DNA of 35,845 nt from Flavobacteriales bacterium (GCA_947476955.1 CANJSS010000013.1:1-35845), one strand, 5' to 3'. Shown: positions 16,858-25,989, numbered from the stretch's first letter. The notes: generated from the letters alone by a model not told the origin. Numbers and translations are program-made.

Positions 16858-18033
16858 TCATAGTTGCTTGTAAATGCCTTTTTTAGCAGTAATATAACTG
16901 GAGAAACTAAATAATACGTACGTGAAAATTAAGGCGAAAAGCGCCGTTAAAGAGGGTTGTTTATCCAGGAAAAGTCCGCCAGTTTCGAACATTTTATCTA
17001 GAAAATACTTGAAAATAAAGAAAATACTAAGTCCTAAAAAGCCTACAATTCCAAAAATTTTCACGAAATAGTAAAAGAAACTGTTGCTAACCACTTTTGG
17101 ATCAAAACCAATTCGAAGCAGAGTACGCACTTCGTATGCATTATGCGACATGAGCAGTTGCATGTATTGAATAAACACCAAACCAGATACGAAAACTGCA
17201 ATAACGGAAATTCCGAGAACCACTAGAAACAAGGTTCCAATTACACTTTTTAATCTTCCAACGACCATTTGCGCATTTTTGGATTCGAGGCCTTTTGCTT
17301 TTAGCAGTTCTTCTACCAAACCAAATTCACTTTCTTTTCCAGAGATCATGAGTTGGGTGATTTTCATTTCTGCTCCAGTGGTGAATTTTTTATTTCCATA
17401 TTCCATGAAACTCTCAGGAACCAATATCGAAGAAACTTCGTTTGTAAATCCAATAATACGCGCATTTACGTATTCCTTTTTCACGGTGTCTTTCAAGGCG
17501 AATTTAAACTGAATATCTTTCGCTAAATCATCTGAAATCTGAGGAATATTGCTCGCACTCATAAATGTATTTAGCATAACTAAAAATTCTCTCGGTAAAA
17601 TGATTGGTACAAAATCATCGCCTTCTTTCCATTTCCAATTGGTTGGGGTGACATCCAGAAATTTTGAATCAACGGTTTGGATAAAAACATCGGTTCGGAA
17701 TCTCGGAACCATTGGATCTGCCGTTTCAAATGAAATATCAAAATTGTTACTGATAACAGGTTTCACATCTTTTATAAAGGCTTCACGTTTGATTTTTTCT
17801 ATTTCACTTTCTGTGAAATCTGTTTTTGTAAGATGGAGAGAACTGGAATTGGAAACCTTTTTCTGCACAATTACCGTGTTAGGACCTAAAATATCAGATC
17901 CTTTTCCAAACTCGTTTAATTTAATCAAGTAGTGGATAGAAGTAATCAAAAATGTAATTCCCATAAATGCGCCGATAATTGCAATTACCAATTGCTTTTT
18001 ATCTTGATTCTTAAATAAGAGCTTGTTTAACAT
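16858..18033 (-). CDS. FtsX-like ABC transporter permease
   Basis: 391 residues. One membrane segment lies near the N-terminus (about 16-36), then a large periplasmic part (about 40-265), then three membrane segments at the C-terminus (about 268-290, 318-340 and 362-382). This is the MacB/LolE/FtsX permease topology with a single FtsX domain. It starts 4 bases after its ATPase partner (18038-18679) ends. Such pairs move lipoproteins, drive extracytoplasmic signalling or act in cell division; FtsX itself would be shorter with less periplasmic domain. No substrate can be named. Confidence 0.85.
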   Translation of the reverse strand: MLNKLLFKNQDKKQLVIAIIGAFMGITFLITSIHYLIKLNEFGKGSDILGPNTVIVQKKVSNSSSLHLTKTDFTESEIEKIKREAFIKDVKPVISNNFDISFETADPMVPRFRTDVFIQTVDSKFLDVTPTNWKWKEGDDFVPIILPREFLVMLNTFMSASNIPQISDDLAKDIQFKFALKDTVKKEYVNARIIGFTNEVSSILVPESFMEYGNKKFTTGAEMKITQLMISGKESEFGLVEELLKAKGLESKNAQMVVGRLKSVIGTLFLVVLGISVIAVFVSGLVFIQYMQLLMSHNAYEVRTLLRIGFDPKVVSNSFFYYFVKIFGIVGFLGLSIFFIFKYFLDKMFETGGLFLDKQPSLTALFALIFTYVLFSFSSYITAKKGIYKQL

Positions 18034-18037
18034 GGCT

Positions 18038-18679
18038 TTACAGTTTTAATTCTTTGTCAAAAGTGAAATTATAGGTTTCTCCAAGTGTAGTGAGCACAAA
18101 ACCGGCTCCTTGTTCGTTGCAACGATCCTGAATTAAGGCAAGAGCAAGTTTTGCATTTTCTGTATCCAAATGAGAAAATGGCTCGTCTAGAATTGCCAAT
18201 TCAAATGGCTGACACATGGCGCGGATTATTGCAACGCGCTGCTGCTGACCCATAGACAAAAGTGAGCACTGCTGATCCCATTTCGAATCGATATCTAATC
18301 GTTCCAGTAGTTTCCGAATTTCAACTTCCGAGTATACCGGAAGTAAATTATTTTTTAATAGGAGGTTTTCACCAACGGTAAGATTTGGAAATAGCTGAAG
18401 ATCTTGAAATACAACGGTAATTTTTTCTCTACGAATCATTGCCCAATCGTTAGGTGTGAATTCTCGAATTGATTTTTCATTGTATCTAATTTCTCCTGTG
18501 TAATCGTTTCGGAGTCCAACAGTTGTTAGCGTGAAAGTCGATTTTCCTTTTCCGCTGGAAGCATTCAAAAGGATTTTTTCTCCTGGTTTAATTTCTACGA
18601 AACTTCCCCAGATACTTTCTGAATTGTGTTGCACAGCTGCCAAAGGAATTGGCATAATGTGGTCTAGAATAATTTTCAT
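18038..18679 (-). CDS. ABC transporter ATP-binding protein with unusual motifs
   Basis: 213 residues, LolD/FtsE size. The Walker A is N-A-S-S-G-K-G-K-S-T (39-48), with the first Gly of GxxGxGKST replaced. The Q-loop is VVFQDLQLF (Q92), the signature is LSMGQQQR (141-148; usual LSGGQ) and Walker B is LAILDEP (161-167) with catalytic E166. The H-loop His of other family members is T197 in VLTTLGE, so the switch histidine seems missing. It is followed after 4 bases by its permease, so the two form one transcription unit. The changes suggest slow or altered ATP hydrolysis, but they may be tolerated in this subfamily. Confidence 0.85.
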   Translation of the reverse strand: MKIILDHIMPIPLAAVQHNSESIWGSFVEIKPGEKILLNASSGKGKSTFTLTTVGLRNDYTGEIRYNEKSIREFTPNDWAMIRREKITVVFQDLQLFPNLTVGENLLLKNNLLPVYSEVEIRKLLERLDIDSKWDQQCSLLSMGQQQRVAIIRAMCQPFELAILDEPFSHLDTENAKLALALIQDRCNEQGAGFVLTTLGETYNFTFDKELKL

Positions 18680-18796
18680 AGATACAATTTTACGTTTTTT
18701 TCTTACTTCTCACCGGCTTTTCGACGGATCGTGTTTCGTGTTTTCAAGAATCGTTCCAAAAGATTCAAATTGCACGCTACTTTTTCAGCAAAATAA

Positions 18797-19699
18797 CTAA
18801 AAGGATAATTCTTCAAGTATTCGAGCGGACATTAGCTCTTTTGTATCCTGCGGAATCCAAACTGCATCCGTATGTTTTCTGAACCAGGTTAATTGACGTT
18901 TTGCATAGCGCCGAGAATTTTGTTTAATCAATTCTACAGCATCGGGATAAGTAGACTTCCCTTCCAAAAAAACAAATAATTCGCTGTAGCCAACCGTTCT
19001 TAGTGCGGAAAGATCTTTGAATTTTTCTAATTTTTTAACTTCTTCTAGCAAACCATTTTCCAGCATTTGATCCACGCGCAAGTTGATGCGTTCATAGAGT
19101 TTTTCTCTTGGATGGTCTATTACAAATCGCTTAATGGAAAATGCTCTTTCTTTTGGGATTGCTTTGCGCAGTGAACTGTACGATTTTCCGGTAAGCCGAA
19201 TTACTTCTATTGCTCGAATTACGCGCATAGCGTTTTTTTTATCTACTTGAGAAAAATAATCAGGATCTTTTTCTTCTAATTCTGGTAAAAGGGAACGCAA
19301 TCCAAATTTATTTACTTGAATGGTAAGTTCATCTCGAAGCGTTTTAGAAGCTGGAATTGCATCTAGACCAAAGCAGAGTGCGTCGATAAACATTCCAGAT
19401 CCACCAACTAAAATAATGTTATCGTGGAATTTAAACTCATTCTCAAGAACTTCTAGGGCTTGTTTCTCATAGTTGGCAGCTGTAATTTCCTCCGTTATGG
19501 AATGCGAATCAATGAAATAATGTTTTACTCCGGCTTGATCTGTTTCAGTTGGCTTTGCTGTTCCGATTTCTAATTCGGTATAAAATTGGCGGGAGTCGGC
19601 TGAAAGTATGACGGTTGAAAAATGCTTTGCCAAAACAACACTTAAATCGGTTTTTCCACTTGCCGTCGGGCCTTCTATGACAATTAATCGTTTGATAAT
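18797..19699 (-). CDS. miaA: tRNA dimethylallyltransferase MiaA
   Basis: MiaA attaches dimethylallyl to A37 of UNN-decoding tRNAs. The P-loop is GPTASGKT at about residues 9-16 when translation starts near 19699; DSRQFY, GTAKPT and GGSGMFIDALCFG follow, and the tail with RYAKRQLTWFRK is typical. Length is about 300 residues, as usual. Odd point: between the in-frame stop (19712-19714) and the P-loop the codons are ATT TGT AAG AAA ATT ATC AAA CGA TTA ATT GTC ATA GAA, with no ATG, GTG or TTG. The first conventional start is a TTG at 19633, which would remove the whole P-loop. I place the start at the ATT (19699) that gives the normal N-terminus IIKRLIVIEGPTASGKT; ATC (19696) is equally possible. 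The mltF-like gene ends 9 bases upstream of the open frame. Confidence 0.85.
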   Translation of the reverse strand: MIKRLIVIEGPTASGKTDLSVVLAKHFSTVILSADSRQFYTELEIGTAKPTETDQAGVKHYFIDSHSITEEITAANYEKQALEVLENEFKFHDNIILVGGSGMFIDALCFGLDAIPASKTLRDELTIQVNKFGLRSLLPELEEKDPDYFSQVDKKNAMRVIRAIEVIRLTGKSYSSLRKAIPKERAFSIKRFVIDHPREKLYERINLRVDQMLENGLLEEVKKLEKFKDLSALRTVGYSELFVFLEGKSTYPDAVELIKQNSRRYAKRQLTWFRKHTDAVWIPQDTKELMSARILEELSF

Positions 19700-19720
19700 T
19701 TTCTTACAAATCTAGTCAAA

Positions 19721-21166
19721 TCATTTGTAAACGGACTTCCATTCCAAGTAGCGTGCATAGATTGTTCTAACATATTTATACGTATGTGCACCGCGCATTG
19801 CGCCGTTTCGAACAACTTCGTCTCGGTAAAATTCACTTTTTGAAAGATTTAAAAGCATTTTTTCTACGTTTTCATCCCAAACAAATGGATTCAGACCATA
19901 TTTTTTTGCGAGTCGCTGCGCATCTTCAATATGTCCTTTGCCAGCATTATAAGTTGCCAAAGTGAATTTTGCGCGTTGTTCCTTATCGGGAATATTGTTC
20001 CAGTTATTGAAATCGGAATTCATTTTTTTCATGGCACCATAAATTTGTACTTCCGGCGTAGAATTCGGATAAACCCCATATTTAGGTCCTGTATTAGGCA
20101 TAAATTGCATCATACCATATGCTCCACCAAAGCCAACAACATTTGGATTGAATTTGGATTCTTGGTACGCTACAGAAGCAATAAATTGCCAGTCTAATCC
20201 GCCATACACAGCAGCTGCTTTCTTGAAAATAACATCGAATTTAGAAAGTTGTCCACCCTTTAAAATTGCCAAATAATCTGCTGTTTTAACGGGTGATTTT
20301 TTCCAGTCAAAATACTTACTTTTCAAGTATTTGAATGTTCTTTTAACCTTGAAATTTGTAAGCCATTTATCCAACCGTTCATTCAGCAATGGGCTTGATT
20401 TTCGCATCCCGAAAGCAATTTTTTGTCGAACCGAAATTTCAGTTGATATATCTAAGTTTTCAAAAAATCGTTGGTTTATTTTTGCAATATTAGCTTCTGT
20501 AACGGTATAATCAATTAATCCCTCAGAAACCATTTCAATCAGCTCTTCGCCCCCAATATTGCCGTCTTCTTCTACAATAAAAATCGTATCACCAATTTCT
20601 TCTTGTAAGTGCATCAGACGTCTGTAATAGCTAGAGTTTTTCCAGACGTGCACTTTTTTATGCATAAGTTGAGCTGGATCACGAAGCAGTTCTTTTTCTA
20701 TTTTCACTTTTTCCATTTCCTCCCAACCTTCTGGTTTTCGTTGAATTAGAACTTGTGGTGTGCGTAAAATCGGAACAGAAAAATCGATTAATTTACTCCT
20801 TTCTCTTGTGACAGTGTAGTTGCATGCAATGAGATCTCCATCACCATTATTGAGCATTTCAGTAAGATCATCGAGATTATTTACAATTTTTATTTCGAGT
20901 TCCACGCCAAGTTCGTTCGCAAATTCCTTTAGGATTTCGTATTCAAAGCCCATTTTTTTTCCGCGATAAATAAAAAAGGAAGTGGAACTATTTTCTGCAA
21001 GCACAGTTAATTTTCCGCGTTTCAGAATTTCTGCCAGATCGATTGATATGGAAGGGTGTTCAAATTTTTCGACCTGTGATTCGGCTTCTTCACTACAATT
21101 CGAGAGAATCAGGAGCGAAATAAAACTGAGTAGTGTAGGAATAAAAAACCTCATTTTTAAGTTCAT
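19721..21166 (-). CDS. mltF: Membrane-bound lytic murein transglycosylase MltF-like lipoprotein
   Basis: 481 residues. A lipoprotein signal (lipobox LSN-C24) is followed by a periplasmic solute-binding (SBP_bac_3) domain, about 45-290 (GKLTVLAENSSTSFFIYRG, CNYTVTRERSKLIDFS). A C-terminal lysozyme-like SLT domain (about 315-475) has catalytic Glu336 in AYQESKFNP and the GAYGMMQFMPNTG motif. This is the MltF architecture: a regulatory sensor domain fused to an enzyme that cleaves peptidoglycan glycan strands to anhydromuropeptides. It would sit in the periplasm on a lipid anchor. It is followed by miaA on the same strand with a very short gap. Confidence 0.9.
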   Translation of the reverse strand: MNLKMRFFIPTLLSFISLLILSNCSEEAESQVEKFEHPSISIDLAEILKRGKLTVLAENSSTSFFIYRGKKMGFEYEILKEFANELGVELEIKIVNNLDDLTEMLNNGDGDLIACNYTVTRERSKLIDFSVPILRTPQVLIQRKPEGWEEMEKVKIEKELLRDPAQLMHKKVHVWKNSSYYRRLMHLQEEIGDTIFIVEEDGNIGGEELIEMVSEGLIDYTVTEANIAKINQRFFENLDISTEISVRQKIAFGMRKSSPLLNERLDKWLTNFKVKRTFKYLKSKYFDWKKSPVKTADYLAILKGGQLSKFDVIFKKAAAVYGGLDWQFIASVAYQESKFNPNVVGFGGAYGMMQFMPNTGPKYGVYPNSTPEVQIYGAMKKMNSDFNNWNNIPDKEQRAKFTLATYNAGKGHIEDAQRLAKKYGLNPFVWDENVEKMLLNLSKSEFYRDEVVRNGAMRGAHTYKYVRTIYARYLEWKSVYK

Positions 21167-21241
21167 TTACCAGTACAATTGGTGTGCAAAATACAATAAA
21201 ATATGTATTTGCGTCACATTTGCTACTATTTTTAGCATTTT

Positions 21242-21832
21242 TCAAAATTGCAGCGTGCTATTTTTTTGTTTAAAATATGGAATTGCGAGTTCCATGTATT
21301 CCTGAAAATTGCGTTGAATTAATGCTTTGTTTTCCAGAAATATAGCTGGTGCATCCTTTAAATTAGTATCAAATGAAATGCGTTGAGACACCCCTTCGCA
21401 GGCTTTTTGTAAGCCATAAAAAGTAGGGTAGTGATTCATCCATCGCTTATTTCGCATTGTATCTATAAATAGATGAAATTCTGCTGAATATTCTTCCCAT
21501 TTTTTAGGCTGGTATGCATAGAATTCTTCTAGAAAATCTTCGTAGGGTTTTGTGCTGTAAGTTATCCAGTTTTTCGCAAGGCAATGGTCAAAATACAAAT
21601 CAATGGCAATTCCAGTAACTTTCGGTAGGGCAGGATAAAGAATATGCATGAGTTTTCGCACTTCCGTATGCTGGTCGATGTAGAAGTCGATGGAGCGGTG
21701 CAAAATAATTCCGGATTGAACAACTGGGGAAAAAGCACTCAAATCTTTCCCTTTCACAAAGTCGCCGAACAGATTGGCATACATTAATTCCAAATTATTA
21801 TCCGAGAAGTATAGGTGTCCCAAAAAATTCAT
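21242..21832 (-). CDS. acpH: Acyl carrier protein phosphodiesterase (AcpH-like)
   Basis: 196 residues. MNFLGHLYFSDNNLELMYANLFGDFVKG is the standard opening of the family. The HD-like metal residues are visible in GIILHRSIDFYIDQHTEV and DLYFDHCLAKNW. AcpH removes the 4'-phosphopantetheine group from holo-ACP in the cytosol. It stands on the minus strand upstream of mltF. Confidence 0.88.
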   Translation of the reverse strand: MNFLGHLYFSDNNLELMYANLFGDFVKGKDLSAFSPVVQSGIILHRSIDFYIDQHTEVRKLMHILYPALPKVTGIAIDLYFDHCLAKNWITYSTKPYEDFLEEFYAYQPKKWEEYSAEFHLFIDTMRNKRWMNHYPTFYGLQKACEGVSQRISFDTNLKDAPAIFLENKALIQRNFQEYMELAIPYFKQKNSTLQF

Positions 21833-21857
21833 GGAGGTAAGGTACGGATTTTAGGTC

Positions 21858-21885
21858 AAAAAAAAATCCCACATTGCTGTGGAAT
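21858..21885 (-). terminator. Rho-independent terminator with GCAA tetraloop
   Basis: On the minus strand an 8-bp stem (21866-21873 with 21878-21885, one G-U) closes a GCAA loop, which is of the GNRA type. It is followed by a U tract from the A run at 21858-21866. It ends the DUF2795-like gene at 21890-22111 five bases after its stop. Confidence 0.85.
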
Positions 21886-21889
21886 TATT

Positions 21890-22111
21890 TTAATATTCGT
21901 CCTCGTTGAAGAGAAAATCTTCTCGCGAAGGATAATCTGGCCATATTTCTTCAATACTCTCGTAAACATCTCCTTCGTCTTCAAGATCTTGTAAATTCTC
22001 AACTACTTCAAGAGGGGCTCCTGTTCTAATCGCAAAATCGATTAATTCGTCTTTTGCCGCAGGCCACGGTGCGTCTTCCAGATAGGATGCCAATTCTAAT
22101 GTCCAATACAT
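21890..22111 (-). CDS. DUF2795-family small acidic protein
   Basis: 73 residues, very acidic. MYWTLELASYLEDAPWPAAKDELIDFAIRTGAP and VVENLQDLEDEGDVYESIEEIWPDYPS match the DUF2795 pattern common in Bacteroidota, a small helical domain in which helices read ELIDFAI and VVENLQDL. Function unknown. It is followed directly by its own terminator; a 109-base gap separates it from the next gene upstream. Confidence 0.85.
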   Translation of the reverse strand: MYWTLELASYLEDAPWPAAKDELIDFAIRTGAPLEVVENLQDLEDEGDVYESIEEIWPDYPSREDFLFNEDEY

Positions 22112-22220
22112 TTTTCCTCCTTTTTTAAATTAATTATTTTCGCAAAAGTAAATTTATTTTCAAACATTCCAAATTCAAGTTACAAAAGAATGCAGTGATT
22201 TATCAACAAAATTCAATTTT

Positions 22221-22769
22221 TTACATTCTAGGTTTCCACGGATGTTCCGGTGCGCCTAGATCAAGCGTGATTTTTCTACTCAAAACAAACAAATAGTCAC
22301 TTAAGCGATTTGTATACATAATTACGAGATCTGCTACAAATTCATGCTGATGAAGGTCAATAATAATTCGTTCTGCCCTTCTGCAAACGCAGCGTGCAAT
22401 GTGACAAAAAGAGACGGTTGTATGACCTCCTGGAAGCACAAAACTTTTCATTTCAGGCAGAAGCTCGTCCATTTCATCCATCCATTTTTCGAGCAGTTCG
22501 ATATCGGCAGCGTGCAAATCGGGAATTTTCATGCTGGATTTCTCGGGATCAGAAGCCAAACTCGACCCTATTGTAAAAAGTCTATCTTGAATTTCCAATA
22601 ATTGTTCAGAATATTTATCTCCAACCTTTTGGTCTCTAATTAAACCGATGTAGGAGTTTAATTCATCAATAGTTCCGTATGCTTCAATGCGCAGCGAACT
22701 TTTTAGCACGCGGGTTCCACCAATCAAACCTGTTGTTCCCGTATCGCCTTTTTTTGTGTAGATTTTCAT
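22221..22769 (-). CDS. ATP:cob(I)alamin adenosyltransferase, PduO type
   Basis: 182 residues. It begins MKIYTKKGDTGTTGLIGGTRVLKSSLRIEAYGTIDELN, the ATP-binding N-terminus of PduO/MMAB enzymes, and carries RCVCRRAERIIIDL and NRLSDYLFVLSR, the later active-site helices. It would transfer adenosyl from ATP to cob(I)alamin to make coenzyme B12 in the cytosol. No other cobalamin genes are in the window, so the cofactor is presumably salvaged. It starts 25 bases after the upstream cyclase gene ends (same strand) and may be co-transcribed with it. Confidence 0.92.
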   Translation of the reverse strand: MKIYTKKGDTGTTGLIGGTRVLKSSLRIEAYGTIDELNSYIGLIRDQKVGDKYSEQLLEIQDRLFTIGSSLASDPEKSSMKIPDLHAADIELLEKWMDEMDELLPEMKSFVLPGGHTTVSFCHIARCVCRRAERIIIDLHQHEFVADLVIMYTNRLSDYLFVLSRKITLDLGAPEHPWKPRM

Positions 22770-22794
22770 GTACTATTTTTTGTTGATTACCACA

Positions 22795-24477
22795 TTATTT
22801 AAATGTGGATAATTGCGTTTTAAGTTCTTCAATGCGCGCTTTTTTTCCATGTAAGCGAATATTTTTTGCTGTTTCTGTGAAAAACAAGTGTTTTTTCTCC
22901 AAGTAATGTAACTGGAAATTAATCCATGTTTCATCGTTCATGATTTCCCCAAAATTTTCCATTTCTGCACGTAATTTGGATACTACGGTGAAATAATCTG
23001 CTCTACCAAGGTAATCGTGATCTGCATCACACATTATTTTTTCTAACAACGTTTTTGGAGAATTGTTCGCTGCTGTCGAAGCAATAATATTTACAATCAC
23101 TTCAATTTGTTCATTTGAATAGCCATATTTCGGAAGTGTTTTTTGTGCAATTTGTACAGCAAACTTTTCATTATCCTTGTATTGTATAATGAATCCAGCG
23201 TCGTGGTAAAGCACGGCAGTTTGCAATAATAGGATAGATTCTTGGTCAATTCCTTCCAGTTTTGCAAAACGCACTGCCGCTTTTTCAACATTGTATGTGT
23301 GCGACAAATCGTGGTATAGAATACCTTCTGGTAATAGTGATTTTAATAGATTGATGCAGGCTTTTCGCATATTAGAAAAATCAATGGAGGAGAGACCGCA
23401 TTTTAATCGAAGCGCTGTTCCAGCAATTTTTCCTTCGCCGTAAAGGGAATGTTCCAACTTTAATTCTATCAAATAGAACATTTCAATACTTCCACCGCGT
23501 TTATGAATGTTCACTAAACCACGCTGCTCTAAAAGCATGTATTCTTGCACTGCGTTCGCAATATTTTTTGTGATTGTAATGTATCCTGGTTTCGATACAG
23601 CTTCTGCGCGCGCGGCAATATTTACAGTGTCGCCCCAAACATCAAAACTTATTTTGCTCGTTCCAATGATTCCTGCAACCAGCGGCCCCATGTGCAATCC
23701 AATTCTTACTTCCCAGTAATCGCGATTCAGTGCCAGAGCAATTTCCTTTTCGTTGCGCATGAAATCGCGCATTTCAATTGCCGCCAAACAGGCTCTTACT
23801 TCAGGTTCTTGATGGTTTTCCGTTACGCCGCCCAATACCATATAGGCATCTCCAATTGTTTTGATTTTTTCGAGTTTGTAGCGTTCAACAATTTCATCAA
23901 ATTTCGTGAAATAATATTCTAATTTTTTCAGTAAGCGAAGGGGTTTAATGTCCCGCGCCTTCAAGGAAAAATCAACAAAATCGGTAAAAAGTATTATTCC
24001 ATTTTCAATCCGTTTAGGATTAAATTTTGAGTTTGCATTTAAGTCTTCCAATACAGCAGCGGGAAAAATATTTTCTAATAATTCAGTGATGCGTTGGTCT
24101 TTGTAAAAAAGCGCTTTGAAAACTTCAATTTTTGCTTGTATTAAATTTGGATTGAAAGGAATAGTTATAAAGTCAACTGCTCCTTCATTTATACCTTTGA
24201 CCATCTTGGATCCACTGACTGAATCCGCAGTCATAACAATTTTATAAATATTCTTGGATTGGTGATTCTTCAACTTCAATAATTCTGTTGCTTTCTGGGA
24301 AGAATTATCACTATTCACAAGTAAAATTCCTATTTCTTTTTGGTGTAATATGGTTATAGCTTCCTCTACACTATTCGCCAGTAAAACATTATTCCCTCCA
24401 CCGGATAAAATTTCTTTCAGTCCTTTTTGATTTGTTTTATTTTCATCAACGATCAATATATTTATAAAGCGTTCCAT
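22795..24477 (-). CDS. Degenerate receiver / adenylate cyclase / HD-hydrolase fusion
   Basis: 560 residues in three domains. (1) A receiver-like domain (1-125): acidic D11-E12, but the phospho-acceptor Asp is N55 (ILLVNSD) and the switch Lys before the Pro is I106 (DFITIPFNP), so phosphorylation is unlikely. (2) A class III nucleotide cyclase (about 155-340): metal Asps D166 (LFTDFVDF) and D210 (TIGDAYM), adenine-selecting K206 and D279 (FDVWGDTVN), and N286/R290 of the transition state. All are present, so adenylate cyclase is predicted. (3) A C-terminal HD domain (about 365-550): H389-D390, H393, H425-D426, then D484/D486. The chain may make cAMP and carry a phosphohydrolase on another nucleotide. 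Soluble and cytosolic, with no membrane segment. Confidence 0.9.
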   Translation of the reverse strand: MERFINILIVDENKTNQKGLKEILSGGGNNVLLANSVEEAITILHQKEIGILLVNSDNSSQKATELLKLKNHQSKNIYKIVMTADSVSGSKMVKGINEGAVDFITIPFNPNLIQAKIEVFKALFYKDQRITELLENIFPAAVLEDLNANSKFNPKRIENGIILFTDFVDFSLKARDIKPLRLLKKLEYYFTKFDEIVERYKLEKIKTIGDAYMVLGGVTENHQEPEVRACLAAIEMRDFMRNEKEIALALNRDYWEVRIGLHMGPLVAGIIGTSKISFDVWGDTVNIAARAEAVSKPGYITITKNIANAVQEYMLLEQRGLVNIHKRGGSIEMFYLIELKLEHSLYGEGKIAGTALRLKCGLSSIDFSNMRKACINLLKSLLPEGILYHDLSHTYNVEKAAVRFAKLEGIDQESILLLQTAVLYHDAGFIIQYKDNEKFAVQIAQKTLPKYGYSNEQIEVIVNIIASTAANNSPKTLLEKIMCDADHDYLGRADYFTVVSKLRAEMENFGEIMNDETWINFQLHYLEKKHLFFTETAKNIRLHGKKARIEELKTQLSTFK

Positions 24478-24558
24478 CTTATTTTTACGTTATGCAAATA
24501 AAAATAGAGCAAGCTGAAATAAGCTTTTCTCGTCTCGTAGTTCTTGCTTTATACGCAT

Positions 24559-25782
24559 CTATCTGAGGAAATTATGAAGTGCCTTTTCAGCGGATAAACT
24601 AGGTTTTACCAAATCTAAAATGCGCTGAATTACGCCATCTACGATTGAATCTGGACAAGATGCTCCCGAGGTAAGAATAATTGAGATAGGTCGATTGGAA
24701 GGAAGGAAATCAGTAAGTCCAACGATTTTCTCAGCATGAATATCAAAGGAATTGATTTCCTTTTCGGAATGGATTTCATTGGCCGAAGTTATAAAAAACG
24801 TTTTAAATTTCTTTTCAAGTAATTCCACCAAATGTGTCGTGTTGGAGCTGTTGTATCCTCCAATAACAATGGCGAGATCTGCTTCTTTTTCCAATAAACC
24901 CAAAGTCGCAGTTTGGTTATCATTGGTTGCATAGCAAAGCGTATCGCGTGTATCGGCTAGATGGTTTTTGATAGCTTCATCACCGAATTTCTGTACCATT
25001 ATTCCACGCAAATAATCGGAAATTTCTTCCGTTTCATGCGCCAGCATAGTTGTTTGGTTCACCACTCCAATTTTAATTAAATCCCGTTCCGGCTGAAAAT
25101 TATGGGAATATTTCCCTTCAAAAACAGCAGGGAAATCACTAATTTTTCTTTTTCCAAGAATAAATTCGCCTAAAATTTCTGCTTCTTGAATATCTTTTAA
25201 AATAATTGTAGGAGCATTTTGTAGGCTGCGGGAAAAGGTGGCACGTGTTTCTTCGTGGTTGCGTTTTCCATGAATAATAACGGTATGATCATCTTTTCCT
25301 AGTCTTTCAGAACGGTTCCAAACTTTTTCCACAAATGGACACGTCGTATTGTATTTAGAAACATTCACACCAATTTCACGGAGAATATTCTCTATTTCAA
25401 CTGTTGTGCCGAAAGCGGGAATAATTACGATATCGTCGGAATCGAGTTCTTCCCAAGAAATGAGTTGACTTCCATCTGTATCTTGGATAAATCGAATTCC
25501 ATGACTCATCAAATCCTCGTTAACATCTGGATTATGAATCATCTGACTCAATAGAAATATTCTTTTTTCAGGATTTTCTGCTATTGCTTTATAGGAAATT
25601 TCTATTGCATTTTCTACACCATAGCAAAATCCAAAATGGCGAGCGATAAAAAAACGCACGGTTCCAAAATCCAACACGCTCGGTGAAAAATCTTTTTTGC
25701 GTGGATCTTCCAACTTTCGTTTAGCCTTAACCTTGCTTATTATCGGTGAACGGTAGAAATCTGGAATCTCGAAATTTTTCAT
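24559..25782 (-). CDS. ispH: 4-hydroxy-3-methylbut-2-enyl diphosphate reductase IspH
   Basis: 407 residues, a longer form with about 40 extra N-terminal residues and an insert, as usual in Bacteroidota. It is a [4Fe-4S] enzyme that makes IPP and DMAPP from HMBPP, the last step of the MEP pathway. The cluster cysteines are C53 (FGFCYGVE), C147 (NTTCPFVEKVW) and C285 (DTLCYATNDNQ). NQTTMLAHE (241-249) and GGYNSSNTTHL (307-317) hold the substrate Thr and Asn. SGASCPDSIV has a Cys where the usual Ser/Ala stands; it is not a cluster ligand in known enzymes. Stands alone; the gap upstream contains a terminator. Confidence 0.93.
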   Translation of the reverse strand: MKNFEIPDFYRSPIISKVKAKRKLEDPRKKDFSPSVLDFGTVRFFIARHFGFCYGVENAIEISYKAIAENPEKRIFLLSQMIHNPDVNEDLMSHGIRFIQDTDGSQLISWEELDSDDIVIIPAFGTTVEIENILREIGVNVSKYNTTCPFVEKVWNRSERLGKDDHTVIIHGKRNHEETRATFSRSLQNAPTIILKDIQEAEILGEFILGKRKISDFPAVFEGKYSHNFQPERDLIKIGVVNQTTMLAHETEEISDYLRGIMVQKFGDEAIKNHLADTRDTLCYATNDNQTATLGLLEKEADLAIVIGGYNSSNTTHLVELLEKKFKTFFITSANEIHSEKEINSFDIHAEKIVGLTDFLPSNRPISIILTSGASCPDSIVDGVIQRILDLVKPSLSAEKALHNFLR

Positions 25783-25938
25783 TTTTGTTTTAATTATAAT
25801 AACGCAATTTCGTAATTTTTGTTTGAACGTGTCCTAATTATAAGATTGGTATAAAATTAAGAAAACCTTTTTAATTAAAATGACACTCTTTTTAACAGAA
25901 AAAAGGATTATTTCCACCATAAAATTAGAGACTAGGCA

Positions 25939-25971
25939 AAAAAAATAGCCATCTTTTCAGATAGCTATTTT
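25939..25971 (-). terminator. Rho-independent terminator after the DUF4139 gene
   Basis: AAAATAGC (25942-25949) pairs with GCTATTTT (25964-25971), with a further ATCT/AGAT inner stem. A runs from 25939 give a U tract on the minus strand. It lies just past the stop of the gene at 25990-27663. Confidence 0.85.
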
Positions 25972-25989
25972 CAATGCGATTTGTGCTAA

